A DNA stretch of 64,000 bases, from positions 2,718,888 to 2,782,887 of the forward strand of contig NW_003101680.1 of NCBI RefSeq assembly GCF_000003855.2, in the 5' to 3' direction. The position numbers and the translations under genes are program-made. Source of the stretch: Blastomyces gilchristii SLH14081 (lineage: Eukaryota > Ascomycota > Eurotiomycetes > Onygenales > Ajellomycetaceae). Position 1 is the first letter of the stretch; each line of letters starts with the position of its first letter. Under the pieces are notes generated by a model, which saw only the letters and a program-made list of their open reading frames with translations, had not been told where the DNA came from and ran no database searches. Shown one piece after another: positions 38,189 through 51,373 of the stretch.

Positions 38189-38655
38189 CATTTCAAGTCT
38201 CAAGACATTGAGATGAGTATTCACTTCATCATTCTTGTCACCTGCACCTCATTCAGAAGCCTGCTTTCTCTTAGTGTTTACAGAATTCAGAGAGTCATCT
38301 AACACAGACATCTCTTTCACTTTGAAGACTTTTCATAGAATATCAGCAAGTGTCTTCAAGCTCACTGATTCTGCTAGTTTTTTGACTGTCTTGCTTTTCT
38401 TAACTACACACACTGTGTGTAATCTTTTACATCATGATTTTAGCATTCACACTTGAAGCAAGCTCAATGCTTATAATATCAAGGTTTTCACTCAGAGAAT
38501 CTCTTTTTCAGAGAATTCAGCACTTTAGTGATAGCATTCAGATCTAGATTTATCATATCTGAGTATATAACTTGTGTCATAGAAGTCTGATTATCTGTTC
38601 TCTGTTAAGATATACTTGATTGCAGTATTTTCTATTGTAATTAACTTGTCTATTC

Positions 38656-40408
38656 AATTCTGAGAGCATTCAAATCATCTCCTATTAAGGCAATGGAAAT
38701 TGAAGCTTCAATTCCTCCTCCTGCTATTAGATTTGAAAAGGCCTGTATGAACTATGCTCTGAGAGTTGTAAAGATGCGCTCAAATCATATAATCAGAGAA
38801 AGAGTCTCTTCTTCATTTCCATCAATTAACTCTGGAAATGAACTGGATTGGAATAGATTTCTTGATTGGAATGAAAATAATTCTTCAAAGAAAATGCCTT
38901 CTCAACTGTACAGACTATGCTCTCTGATTAAAAATCAATTTTCTTCTTTAAATGTTGAAAAAGTTGATCATGAGAAGTTATCTTCCTGGAGAGAAAAGCT
39001 TGAATCTCTTATAGACTTACAAATAAGTGAACTATCAAAAGAGAAAGAATATGAACAGCATTTGAAGAGAATTTCTACAATCAATATAAAAGACTCTATT
39101 CTGATTTATTCAGAGGGCTTAAAAAATGAGAACTTGAATAGATTAGGCGCAGGCATTGCTTATACTGAAGATAATATCAATTTTATCTCAGACTTCTGAA
39201 ATCTAGGCTCTGAATGTGAAGTCTTTGATGCTGAACTATTTGCAATAGTGAAAGCTTTCAAACTCATTGAAATGAAATCTCATAAAAGAGGAAATTGTTT
39301 GAAAGAGGCATGGATATTCTCTGATAGTCAAGCTGCTTTAAAGAGACTTAGAAATAGTCAGATTCATAATGATCAAATGAATCTTGAACTGATCTTAAAC
39401 TCTATTTTGAAAATTCAAAAGAGAAGAATATCAAAGCTGATAATTCATCTACACTGGGTTCCTGCTCATATGAATATTCATGGCAATGAATTGGCTGATT
39501 CAGCTGCAAAAAAGAGTGCAGAATTAAGCAGATCTATTCAAAAAATTATGTCCTGGTCTTTTATAAAGAGAAAAATAAAAGAATCTTGTTTAAACAAGTG
39601 AAATGAAAGCTGGCAGAAACAAAAGAAGAGTATACATTATTCAAGATTTGAAACAAAACCCAAGTGGAAATCTTGTTCAATTAAATGTAAAAAGAAAATA
39701 TTCTCATCTATAATACAGCTGAAACTAGGACATGGCTATTTCAAATCTTATATACAAAGATTTGATGATAGATTTGACTCAATAGAATGCTCATTCTGCA
39801 ATACAAATGAGAATCCTGAGCATATTGTAATGCACTGTGCATTATACAATAGTCTCAGAGCCAGATTGAAAGAGAAATATGATCTAAATCAATTAAATAT
39901 GAGATTCTTATTCTCAACTGAGACAGGAATTAAATACTTAATAGACTTTCTATCAGAAACTCAAGCAGCTACAAGAAAATGGCTAAATTCAGAATTATCT
40001 GAATATGAAGAGGAGGAAATCAATCAGATATAGTCTGTTAAAACAGCTATATACTATCTTTTAATAATTTGTTTTGTTACAGTCTTTCTTTATTTTATCT
40101 TTTCCTTTTAATTTCTTTCTGTCTATCTATTTAATGTGTCTATCTTTAAGACTGTATTCTCTTTTCCTTTGTCATGATATTGTCAAATGATTTCAAAGTA
40201 TGAGATGATGTTAAAACACTGCAATTTGTAAACAGTTTTTGTATTCTGGGCTGGAATTTTCTGATTTTGCATATCTGAAATTGATGAATGTATAATAGTT
40301 AACTTTACAGATATAGGAAAAACCCTGAGAACTAAAAGTTCTCAGGTAGATGTCATAGTCTCTGACTGCATACATCTATAATTGAAGAATAATAATAATA
40401 ATAATAAT
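38656..40408 (+). mobile_element. LINE copy 4, 5'-truncated, with 13-bp duplication
   Basis: Flanked by AACTTGTCTATTC (38643-38655 and 40409-40421). It contains the C-terminal part of ORF2 to TAG at 40033, the 3' UTR hairpin and the (AAT)n tail. ORF2 is open from ATG 38693 for 168 codons and again from 39248 for 117 codons (RNase H: IFSDSQAALKRL, then HLHWVPAHMNIHGNELADSA). Only a few stops interrupt it, so it is one of the better preserved copies. Confidence 0.93.
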
Positions 40409-40446
40409 AACTTGTCTATTCTCATATAATAAGAATATTGTATGCT

Positions 40447-43350
40447 GTAATATCTGATGAAGAGTTCAAAGCTGTCAGAAATGAATATTTTTCAGATATT
40501 AAAAGAGCTAAAACAGACTGCTGGAATAAATTTCTTGAAGAAGCACAAGGAAAGGAAGTTTTTAAAGCTTTTAACTATACTAAAACAAGAAGTGTAGCAA
40601 AACTTCCAGCTCTAGAATATGAGTTTCAGAATGAATCATATACAGCAAACTCTTTTGAGGAAAAATGTCAAGCTTTCATAAGAATTCTCTTTCAGAACTC
40701 ACCAGATTCAGATTCAGATTCAGAGGAAGAGAATATATCACTTCTCAACTACATTGATGAAAATGACTGGGAATGGCCTGATCTTACACAAGATGAATTA
40801 GAGTCAGCTATCTTCTCAAGTTCTGTTAAAACTGCTGCAGGTCCTGATTCAATTAATCACTTGATTATTCAAAATACATATTCCTACTTAAAGAATGAGT
40901 ATTTTGAGCTCTTTTTCAATCTCTTGAAAAATGAATATCATCCTGAATGCTGGAGAGAAGCCACTGGAGTGATTCTTGCAAAACCTAATAGAAAAACTTC
41001 AATTCCTAAGTCATATAGAGTAATATCTCTATTGAACTGCCTAGGAAAGGTTTTAGAAAAGATAATAGCTACTCAACTATCTTTTATAAGCTCTATAGGT
41101 GATTCTCTTTTATTCAGTGAACAAATGAGAGGTAGAAAACAGTGTTCTGCAATTGACACTGTTCTCTCAGTTGTTCATGATATTCAAATAGCAAAGCATG
41201 AGGGTCTGGTCTCAACTGCAGTTTTTATTGATATAAAAGGAGCATTTGATCATGTTTCAAAGTCAAAGTTAATTCAGACATTGAAGATATTAAAACTGCC
41301 ACTTTCTCTAATAAAATGGGTTAACTGTTTTATGTCTAAAAGAATTATACAACTCTTCTTTGATGGAATGAAACAAGACAAGACTGAGATAAAAATAGGA
41401 GTATCACAGGGGTCTTCAATCTCACCCACTTTATTTGCAATATACACTGCATATCTATTCAAAAATAGAAATATGAGAATAGTGCGATCTCCGAGTTATG
41501 TGGATGATATTGGTCTAGTCTACAGCTCAAAAACTATCAAAGAGAATTTGAAAGTAATTGAAGAAGCTGCAAAGGAAATCTTTGTTAGAGTAGATATCAA
41601 TCAAATTCAATTTGATATGAATAAAACTGAGTTAATTCATTTCTTTCCTAGATTCAATGAGAAAGAACTATCTCTAACTCTTTTAAATAGAGAGATTAAA
41701 CCCAGTGTAAATGTCAAATGATTAGAAGTATGGTTAAACTCCAAGTTGAATTTTAAATATCACATTCAACAGAGAACTGTCAAGGCAGAAAGACTATTGA
41801 ACAACATAATCAGACTATCAAATACAGAGAGAGGTCTATTCTTCCAGGCTATGAGACAGTTATATATAGCCTGTATTACATCAGTAGCTGATTATGAAGT
41901 TCAAGTTTGATGGAATAATCAAGGGAATTTCACTGAACTCTTTCAAAGTCTGCAAAACAGAGCCTTGAGAAGAATTCTGGGAGCATTCAAATCATCTCCT
42001 ATTAAAGCAATGGAAATTGAAGCTTCAATTCCTCCTCCTGCTATTAGATTTGAAAAGGCCTGTATGAACTATGCTCTGAGAGTTGTAAAGATGAGCTCAA
42101 ATCATATAATCAGAGAAAGAGTCTCTTCTTCATTTCCATCAATTAACTCTGGAAATGAACTGGATTGGAATAGATTTCTTGATTGAAATGAAAATAATTC
42201 TTCAAAGAAAATGCCTTCTCAACTGTACAGACTATGCTCTCTGATTAAAAATCAATTTTCTTCTTTAAATGTTGAAAAAGTTGATCATGAGAAGTTATCT
42301 CCCTGGAGAAAAAAGCTTGAATCTCTTATAGACTTACAAATAAGTGAACTATCAAAAGAGAAAGAATATGAACAGCATTTGAAGAGAACTTCTACAATCA
42401 ATATAAAAGACTCTATTCTGATTTATTCAGATGACTCAAAAAATGAGAACTTGAATAGTTTAGGCGCAGGCATTGCTTATACTGAAGATAATATTAATTT
42501 TATCTCAGATTTCTGGAATCTAGGCTCTGAATGTGAAGTCTTTGATGCTGAACTATTTACAATAGTGAAAGCTTTCAAACTCATTGAAATAAAATCTCAT
42601 AAAAGAGGAAATTGTTTGAAAGAGGCATGGATATTCTCTGATAGTCAAGCTGCTTTAAAAAGACTTAGAAATAGTCAGATTCATAATGATCAAATGAATC
42701 TTGAACTGATCTTAAACTCTGTTTTAAAAATTCAAAAGAGAAGAATATCAAAGCTGAGAATTCATCTGCACTGGGTTCCTGCTCATATGAATATTCATGG
42801 CAATGAATTGGCTGATTCAGCTGCAAAAAAGAGTGCAGAATTAAGCAGATCTATTCAAAAAATTATGTCCTGGTCTTTTATAAAGAGAAAAATAAAAGAA
42901 TCTTGTTTAAACAAGTGAAATGAAAGCTGGCAGAAACAAAAGAAGAGTATACATTATTCAAGATTTGAAACAAAACCCAAGTGAAAATCTTGTTCAATTA
43001 AATGTAAAAAGAAAATATTCTCATCTATAATACAGCTGAAACTAGGACATGACTATTTCAAATCTTATATACAAAGATTTGATGATAGATTTGACTCAAT
43101 AGAATGCTCATTCTGTAATACAAATGAGAACTCTGAGCATATTATAATGCACTGTGCATTATACAATAGTCTCAGAGCCAGATTGAAAGAGAAGTATGAT
43201 CTAAATCAATTAAATATGAGATTCTTATTCTCAACTGAGACAGGAATTAAATACTTAATAGACTTTCTATCAGAAACTCAAGCAGCTACAAGAAAATGAC
43301 TAAATTCAGAATTATCTGAATATGAAGAGGAGGAAATCAATCAGATATAG
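40447..43350 (+). pseudogene. LINE ORF2 (copy 5): RT and RNase H, disrupted only by TGA codons
   Basis: One frame runs from 40447 to TAG 43350. The RT domain is open for 427 codons from 40438 to the first TGA at 41719-41721, with recognisable boxes: AAGPDSINHLII, YRVISLLNCLGKVLEKI, GRKQCSAIDTVLSVVHD, FIDIKGAFDHVSKS, GVSQGSSISPTLFAIY and the intact active site YVDDIGLVY at 41497-41523. By eye the six in-frame stops are all TGA where Trp is expected (41719, about 41908, 42184, 42916, 42982 and 43297); no internal TAA or TAG was noticed. RNase H (42420-42900) keeps its DSQAALKRL and HGNELADSA motifs. The C-terminal CX2CX7HX4C knuckle is intact (about 43115-43165). The endonuclease is missing, so it is not autonomous. 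Confidence 0.9.
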
Positions 43351-43739
43351 TCTGTTAAAACAGCTATACACTCTCTTTTAATAATTTGTTTTGTTATAGT
43401 CTCTCTTTACTTTATCTTTTTCTGTATCTTTTCCTTTCAATTTCTTTCTATCTATCTATTTAATGTGTCTATCTTTGAGACTGTGTTCTTTCTCTCTTTT
43501 CTTTTATCATGATATTGTCAAATGGTTTCAAAGTATTAAAAGATGTTAAAACACTGCAATTTGTAAACAGTTTTTGTATTCTGGGCTGGAATTTTCTGAT
43601 TTTGCATATCTGAAATTGATGAATGTACAATAGTTAACTTTACAGACATAGAAAAAACCCTGAGAACTAAAGTTCTCAGGTAGATGTTATATTCTCTGAC
43701 TGCATACATCTATAATTGAAGAATAATAATAATAATAAT
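40447..43739 (+). mobile_element. LINE copy 5, 5'-truncated, best preserved
   Basis: Flanked by AATATTGTATGCT (40434-40446 and 43740-43752). It begins downstream of the endonuclease and contains RT, RNase H and the full 3' end with hairpin (43668-43680 region) and tail. The insertion point lies 12 bp from the end of the neighbouring copy's right duplication. Confidence 0.94.
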
Positions 43740-43752
43740 AATATTGTATGCT

Positions 43753-45146
43753 TTCTTCACTGTGTCTGATTATGAGATTAAGTATTTTTATTTCACTCTT
43801 AATTCAGACATAAGATCATGAATAAAGATCTGTAAACAGAAAGATGTTAAAAGCTCTTCATTCAATGTAAGATAGTATAAGCTGAAGTATATAAAGTATA
43901 ATATAAGATTACTCACTTATCTACACTCAGTGAAGCATTTGTAATACTAGTCTTATATATTCACTTTCTCAAAGTTATACAAGATCTATTTGAAAAACTC
44001 ATTTCATGTTTATGAAAATAAATATTATTTCAGATCTGTGAGATTTATCTTTTTATCAGTTATTTATAATAACTTCACTTTTCTGTGTAGAAATGCAGCA
44101 GATCTTAAGACTTGTTAAAATTCTGTTAACTATCTGTTTGTAAGTTCATATTTAATCTGATAACATAATTACATCTGACTTAGTCAGCTGATTGCAGCAT
44201 CATTTTTTCGGTTGTTATTAAAGCTAAATAATTTCAGCAGATCTCTCAGTTTGATATATTTCATATTTAGATTTTCATTCTATGCAGCAGTCTCTGATGA
44301 TATGTATACTTCTGAAGAGATTGTGAATAATTATGCTAAGATCTTTAGATTCAGTATAATCATCTATCTATGTAAATATTCAATCTCTCACTATAAATCT
44401 ATAATCTGATTTTCTCTATTCTTATTAATGATGATGATTGTATCAGCAAAGCTCTTCATAGTGAATACTTAATCTGCAGTAAATATTAATTGTTGTTTAA
44501 CTTTCATCTCTGTCTGTCACTGTGTACACAAGATCTTAATTTCATTTAGAATTCTTCTACATGTACAGAGCTTTAATTTCAGTTCAGCAGTCTCAGCTGT
44601 TTTTCTTACTACTTTAAGTAAACTCTCTGAGAGGTTCTGTATATCTTGTAGTTCAGATAGCAGAGAAGAGTATTATTCATATTAACTAGAAAAGATGTTC
44701 ATTTCAGTGATTTCTCATTGATTGTATAATGTCTATTGTTATATTATTATATGATTATATTATGATATGATTTCTGATTTCCTGTTATCATTATACAATT
44801 TCAATGATAATTATCTCTCTTTTATTTTTCTGAGTAGAAAGCAGTATTCTTTGAATCTGATTTATCACTCTTATTTCCTTTCTCACATCTTATCTGTTTA
44901 CATACATGGTATTCACCTGAGTGTGAAGTTTTCTCTTAATAAGTAAAACAGTATTAATTGAATACTCTTCTGCTCACTGCCCTTCATACACTATCTTTTG
45001 AGGCATTTTTAGAACCACACTGGCATGATAACTACAAATTGCTTCATAAATGAAATTATCACACTCTGAAGAAGCCTGTGCTTCTCATCAGTTTTAGACA
45101 TGCTATCAGATGTGATTCAAAGAGTGCTTGAGCCAGCATATGATTT
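43753..45146. other. AT-rich relic, no recognisable domain
   Basis: This continues the sequence interrupted by LINE copies 4 and 5. Open frames are short and lack motifs. It may be the outer end of gypsy C, but I cannot show this. Confidence 0.35.
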
Positions 45147-45277
45147 CAGGCGTACACTGGCTTCTTATATACAGTACACTAAATTAATTAGTGGCCGCTA
45201 TAGCCCCTTTACATTCGTAAGCAAGTTCGGAAGCGGCCGCGTTATTATCCGGCGGTCGTACGTTCTTCCGAATCACA
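45147..45277 (+). repeat. Repeat R1, copy 2 (131 bp), less mutated
   Basis: Ungapped match to 21434-21564. It retains many CG sites (AAGCGGCCGCG, CCGGCGGTCGTACG) that are TG or CA in the other copy. No terminal inverted repeat. In reverse orientation it contains CTGTATATAAGAAGCC, a TATA-like stretch. Confidence 0.75.
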
Positions 45278-45289
45278 TAAGTTAAGAGA

Positions 45290-48165
45290 CTTTATAAGTC
45301 AGACAGAGAACATCTGAGCTGTAATTATTAATATTAGAAAAAGAGACAAGAAATCTGATAAAGACTACTCATAGTACTTTATAAAATTATGATATGAATT
45401 GAGATCTGTGAAAACAGAGCTCTGAAACAAGACCTGAATAATAATATTTATAAATAGACTGAATAAAGAAATACAAAATAAGCACATTAAGTAGACTCTA
45501 AGTTCTTAACTCTGAAGAACTGATGACTCTTATTCATCACTTATAGATCACTGTAAGAGTCATAGATTTATAAAGAGTGAATCACTGATCAGCGCTATAA
45601 GAATCAGAATAAAAGAGAACAGATTTGCTGAGAAAGAATAATAAAATATAGAGAGATTTATATCTGACTACTAAGCAGAGAGAGAGAGCTTTATAAGCTT
45701 TTATAAACAGAGTATATAATAGACAGATTAAGAAAAAGAGTCTCTATTTCATCTATTCTAAATCATAACATCTTCATACAAACTATTGAAATAAACTAAA
45801 ATAGAAATTTAGAGAGTTACAGATAGAATCAGCAACAGTCTTCTTAAGAATCTTAAAGCTGATATCTGAATCTGTTACTCTTTTACTGAAAATGTATACT
45901 CACAGAGAGAGATCACACTGTGATACTACTATCTTATAAGTATAAAAAGTATTAATGAACTCAGAGTCTCAGATCACTGTAATATCTCTAAAGCTCACAG
46001 AGTAAATAAGCTGAGTAATGACAACTGAGAATCTGCTCTTATAATAAGCAGAGTGTAACAACTCAGATCTGAGAACTAAGAGACTTCTAAGAATTATCTT
46101 TGAATTGTAAGATCTCTCTGAAACTTAAAGAAGATTTACAGATACTATGATTATTATAAACATCATAGATGATATATACTTGAAACTTATATAACTTCAA
46201 AGACATAATCTATACATAGCTGTCTATGAGTCAGATTTATACTTCTGATCAGTGTTAATAGACTTACTTATAAAGATAGAATCAGTTGATACTGCAGAGT
46301 TAATTAGAGAAGATAAGCTTATCTATATAATAACTTTATAAATGTCTGAGAACTTTACAGTTATAAAAACTGAGCTTTAGATATCAGAGAAATACTGAAA
46401 TCTTACAGAGATATTCAGCTCAGTAAAAATAGCTAAGCTTTTATTTCATTATAAGAAGAATCTCATAATAGATTTAATAGAAGAGTAGAAACTCTTCTGA
46501 GAATCAATCTATAAGCTCTCTTATTACAAGACAGAGGTCTTCTAGACTTATATAAAGAAGAATCTGAAGAAAGACTTTCTTTAATTTTTACAGATCTCTG
46601 TAAGAGCTTTTGTGATATTCATGAAGAAAAAGAATAAAGGTCTCAGATTATATATAGACTATTATAATTAGAACTTCAAGATAATAAAGACTCACTATTC
46701 TCTATCTCTGATTGAGAATGTGATTAACTGTCTTATAGAAGCTATCATATTCATATAACTGAATATAATCAGTATATATACACAGTTATAAATACAGTCA
46801 GAAGATGAATAAAAGACTGTGTTTAGAACTGTGTTAAGATTATTTGAATATCTAGTGATGTCTTTTGATTTAACTAATATCTGTACAGTATTTCAGTCTT
46901 TTATCAATAAAACACTTCATATATATCTGAATATCTTCATGATAATATATCTGAATGATGTGATAATATACTTTATAAAGAAGAAAGAATATACTGAGTA
47001 TATATAAACTATATTAAAGATCTTAGATAAGGCAGAACTATATATTAAGCTTATAAAGTATAACTTCAGTGTCTATTAGATTAATTTTCTAGAATATATA
47101 ATTACTGCAGATAATATTCAGATGAAATCTTTATAAATTAAGACTATTCTATTATAACTGAAGTTAACTAGTATTTATAAGATTCAGATCTTTCTGAGCT
47201 TTGTAAATTTCTATAGACAGTTTATCTTTGTATTCATGACAATCTTCTTAACTCTTACAGACATGCTGAAGAATGAAAATAAGAAGAAGTTATTTCATAA
47301 TTAAAGAATAAAAAGATTATTGAGAAGAAAGAACTGTAAGAACTTTCTTATCTAAGAAGCTTACAGAGTCTTTATAAGATTGAAACAGATATTCATGAAT
47401 ATAATAATACTGTTTCACTTTAATCTCTTACTCATAACTAGATCAAAGACAGATGTTGTCTTCTTTATAATTTCAGAAATAGTCTTATAACTACATTTAA
47501 ATGAAAACTGAGTTTCAGTGACCTTTTTCTTATGAAAGATATAACTTATAGAGATTAACTATAATATTTATAATCAGAAGCTTCTTATAATAGTGAGATT
47601 CTTTCATCACTGATATCACTACTTTAAGAGTCTCATAATAGTAATTACTATTAGAACTGATTATAACAGCTTATAAAAGTTTACTTTAATCAAGAAACTC
47701 TTATAATGACAGATTCACTGAGCTCAGAGACTAAGTGAGTTCTGATTCAAGATAGAGAATATTAAGAGAACTAAGAACTCAGTAAATGAACTCTCTCACA
47801 GATTTGACTATGTTAAGAAGATCAGAATAACAGACACAGAGAAACTAGAGAAGATAGAAAAGCTTCACAGAATACTCAGACTGAGTATTGCAAAGAGATT
47901 GACTGAAGAGTCTCTTAATTCTCTGTGAGAGAAGAGAAGAAAGAGAGAGAAGAAGACTGTATAACTACTTTCTATAACTCTGAAAGTCAATACTCTGAGA
48001 ATCTTTATAAGAATTTTTGAAGAGAGTATCTATAATTTGAAGAGTATGCAGACTTTGAGAAGAACTGTGAAAGATCTGATGTAAGAAGAAATAAGATCTT
48101 CTGTTCAGATTATCTAAACTGTAACTGAAGAATGAATATACTCTGAATATTCAGAAACTGCTCAC
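45290..48165 (+). mobile_element. Gypsy relic, family B (gag to RNase H), plus strand
   Basis: Plus-strand translation shows the RT: FVIFMKKKNKGLRLYIDYY at about 46610-46665, IKTHYSLSLIENVINCLIEA at about 46685-46745, an open stretch at 46819-47007 with LFEYLVMSFDLTNICTVFQ, and the active site YLND (YLDD expected) at about 46951-46962. Next comes the tether with FLSFVNFYRQFIF near 47190-47230, then an RNase H remnant (NYNIYNQKLLIIVRFF) near 47550-47600. Stops at Gln and Trp positions are dense. Sequence at 45290-46600 should be gag and protease, but no motif is clear. A LINE interrupts it at 48180. Confidence 0.72.
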
Positions 48166-48179
48166 AGCAGAGATCAATT

Positions 48180-50872
48180 TATTATTATTATTATTATTCT
48201 TTAATTATAGATGTATGCAGTCAGAGACTATGACATCTACCTGAGAATCTTTAGTTCTCAGGGTTTTTCCTATATCTACAGAGTTAACTATTATACATTT
48301 ACCAATTTCAGATATGTAAAATCAGAAAATTTCAGCTCAGAATACAAAAACTGTTTACAAATTGTAGTATTTCAACACCTTTTAATACTTTGAAATCATT
48401 TGAAAATATCATGACAGAGGAAAAGAAAATATAGTCTTGAAGATAGACACATTAAATAGATAGATAGAAAAGAACAGAAAGAAACAAGTACAGTAAAGAG
48501 AGACTATAACAAAATAAAAATATTAAAAGATAGTGTATAGCTGTTTTAACAGACTATATCTAATCAATTTCCACCTCTTCATATTCAGATACTTCTGAAT
48601 TCAGTCATTTTCTTATAGCTGATTGAGTTTCTGATAGAAAGTCTATTAAGTATTTAATTCCTGTCTCAGTTCAGAATAAGAATCTTATAATTAACTGATT
48701 TATATCATACTTCTTCTTTAATCTGACTCTGAGACTATTGTATAATGCACAATGCATTACAATATACTCAGGATTTTCATTTACATTGCAGAACAAGCAC
48801 TCTATTGAATCAAATCTATCATCAAATCTTTGTATATAGAATTTGAAATAATCATGTTCTAGTTTCAGCTGAATTATAGATGAGAATATTTTCTTTTTAT
48901 ATTTAATTGAACAAGATTTCTACTTTGATTTTGTCTCAAATCTTGAATAATATATACTCTTCTTTTGTTTCTGCAAGCTTTCATTTCACTTATTTAAACA
49001 AGATTCTTTTATCTTTCTCTTTATGAAAGAGCAGGACACTGTTTTTTAAATAGATCTGCTTAATTCTGAACTCTTTTTAGCAGCTGAATCAGTCAATTCA
49101 TTGTCATGAATATTCATATAAGCTAAAACCTAGTGCAGATAAATTATGAGTGTTGATATTCTTCTTTTTCAAATTTTCAAAACAGAGTTTAAAATCAGTT
49201 CAAGATTCATTTGATCATTATGAATCTGACTATTTCTAAGTCATTTTAAAGCAGCTTGACTGTCAGAAAATATTCATATCTCTTTCAAACTATTTTCTCT
49301 TTTATGAGATTTTATATCAATGAGTTTGAAAGCTTTCACTATTATAAATAGTTCAGCATCAAAGACTTCAGCTTCACAGTCTAAATTTCAGAAATCTGAG
49401 ATAAAATTGATATTATCTTCAGTATAAGCAATGCCTGCATCTAATCTATTTAAATTCTCAATTTTTGAGTCATCTGAGTAAATCAGAATAGAGTCTTTTC
49501 TATTAATTGTAGAGATCTTCTTCAAATGCTGTTCATATTCTCTTTCTTTAGATAGTTCACTTATTTGTAAGTCTATGAGAGATTTCAGCTTATCTCTTCA
49601 GAGAGATATATTCTCATGATCAATTTTCTCAACATTTAATAAAGAAAATTGATTTTTAATAAGTGAATATAGTCTATACAGTTGAGAGAGCATTTTCTTT
49701 AAAGTATTATTGACATTTCAATCAAGAAATCTATTTCAATTCAGTTCATTTCCTGAGTTAACTGATGAAAATGAAGAAGAGACTGTTTCTCTGATTATAT
49801 GATTTAAGCTCATCTTCATAACTCTCAGAGCATAGTTCATACAGGCTTTTTGAAATTGAATAGTAGAAGAGAGAATTGAAGCTTCAATTTTCATTGCTTT
49901 AATGAAAGATGATTTGAATACTTTCAGAATTTTTCTCAAAGCTCTGTTTTATAGACTTTGAAAGAGTTCAGTGAAATTATCTTAATTATTTCATTAAACT
50001 TGAACTTTATAATCAGCTACTGAGATAATACAGACTATGTATAACTGTCTTATAGCCTGAAATAATAGACCTCTCTCAGCATTTGATAGTCTGATTATAC
50101 TATTCAGTAGTCTCTGTGCCCTGATGATTGTTTGTTGAATATGATATTTAAAATTCAACTTGAAGTTTAATCATACTTCTACTCATTTGACATTCAAACT
50201 GAGTTTAATCTCTTTATTCAAAAGAGTTAGACTTAGTTCTTTCTCATTAAACCTGGGAAAAAAGTGAATTAACTTAATTTTCTTCATATTAAATTGAATT
50301 AAATTGATATCTGCTCTAACAAAGATTTGCTTTACTGCTTTCTCACTCACTTCTAAATTCTCTTTGATTGTTTTTAAACTGTAGAGTAGATCAATATCAT
50401 CTACATAACTTGAAGATCTCACTATTTTCATATCTCTATTCTTGAATAGATATGCAGTGTATATTGCAAATAAAACAGGTGAGATTGAAGATTCTTACAG
50501 TACTTCTATTTTTATCTCAGTCTTATCTTGTTTTCTTTCATCAAAAAATAGTTGTATAATTCTTTTAGACATAAAACAATTAACTCATTTTATTAGAGAA
50601 AGTGGCAGTTTTAACATCTTCAAAGATTGAATTATCTTAGACTTTGAAACATGATCAAATGCACCTTTTATATCAATAAAAACTGCAGTTGATACCAGGT
50701 CTTCATACTTTGCTACTTGAATATCATGAGTAACTGAAAGAACAGTGTCAATTGCAGAACATTGTTTTTCACCTCTCACTTATTCATTAAATAGAAGAGA
50801 ATCACTAATAGAGCTTATAAAAGATAATCCAGTAGCTATTATCTTTTCTAGAATTTTTCTCGAACTGTTCAA
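48180..50872 (-). mobile_element. LINE copy 7, minus strand, 5'-truncated in RT
   Basis: Flanked by AGCAGAGATCAATT (48166-48179 and 50873-50886), a 14-bp duplication. From left to right: ATT tail, 3' UTR with hairpin, ORF2 end, RNase H (about 49030-49530) and RT up to the region upstream of the GRKQCSAID box (about 50760). The active site reads YVDD at about 50396-50407. Many stops remain elsewhere. Confidence 0.92.
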
Positions 50873-50886
50873 AGCAGAGATCAATT

Positions 50887-51035
50887 CTGCAGAAATAAAA
50901 AGTTAAAAAGACTTAAATAATCTCTTATGAAGAGAGAGTCAGATTTATATGCCTGTGAATAAGTTTCTATACATAGAACTTATTAAAAGATATTATGACT
51001 CTTCTCTAGTAAGTTGTCACGCCCTCGGCCGTGTC
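50887..51035 (+). mobile_element. Continuation of gypsy B relic between two LINE insertions
   Basis: This resumes the sequence interrupted at 48179. It is short and decayed, with a small CG-rich patch (GTCACGCCCTCGGCCGTG) at about 51017-51034. It could be the start of the integrase, but no motif is certain. Confidence 0.4.
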
Positions 51036-51047
51036 AAGACTCTGTTG

Positions 51048-51361
51048 ATGTACTTGTTCCTTTCTGTTCTTTTCTATCTACCTATTTAATGTGTCTATCT
51101 TTAAGAGTATGTTTTGTTTTCCTTTGTCATAATATTTTCAAATGGTTTCAAAGTATCAAAAGAATGTTGAAATACTGCAATTTGTAAACAGTTTTTGTAT
51201 TCTGGGCTGGAATTTTCTGATTTTACATATCTGAAATTGGTAAATGTATAATAGTTGACTCTATAGATATAGAAAAAACCCTGAGAACTAAAGGTTCTCA
51301 GGTAGATGTCATAGTCTCTGACTGCATACATCTATAATTGAGAAATAATAATAATAATAAT
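51048..51361 (+). mobile_element. LINE copy 8, 3' UTR only
   Basis: A 314-bp insertion of only the LINE 3' UTR with hairpin and (AAT)n tail. It is flanked by AAGACTCTGTTG (51036-51047) and AAGGCTCTGTTG (51362-51373), a 12-bp duplication with one G/A difference. Confidence 0.9.
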
Positions 51362-51373
51362 AAGGCTCTGTTG

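Larger units (their letters stand above)
36070..38642 (-). mobile_element. Gypsy relic, family C (gag to RT), minus strand
   Basis: Minus-strand translation shows RT with CIDYQALNKLIIKNGYSLAQ-like sequence at about 36600-36700 and an uninterrupted 99-codon stretch at 36183-36482 (LFSLTNVAVIFQIMINTIL, active site YLNN instead of YLDD, then YKLYTKLTKYVFETEELKF). The end near 36070 reads LLSDLLK, the RT/RNase H tether. Upstream, 36861-38188 contains tandem duplications and should be the protease region. A CX2CX4H-type remnant at about 38400-38470 marks gag. The gag end is cut at 38642 by a LINE insertion; what lies beyond 43753 is not recognisable as its continuation. Confidence 0.72.

Noticed and set aside
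41274..41462. Opposite-strand 62-codon frame that recurs in several LINE copies (also 32331, 50442, 57511)
   Set aside because: It is the antisense shadow of the RT active-site region and recurs only because ORF2 recurs.
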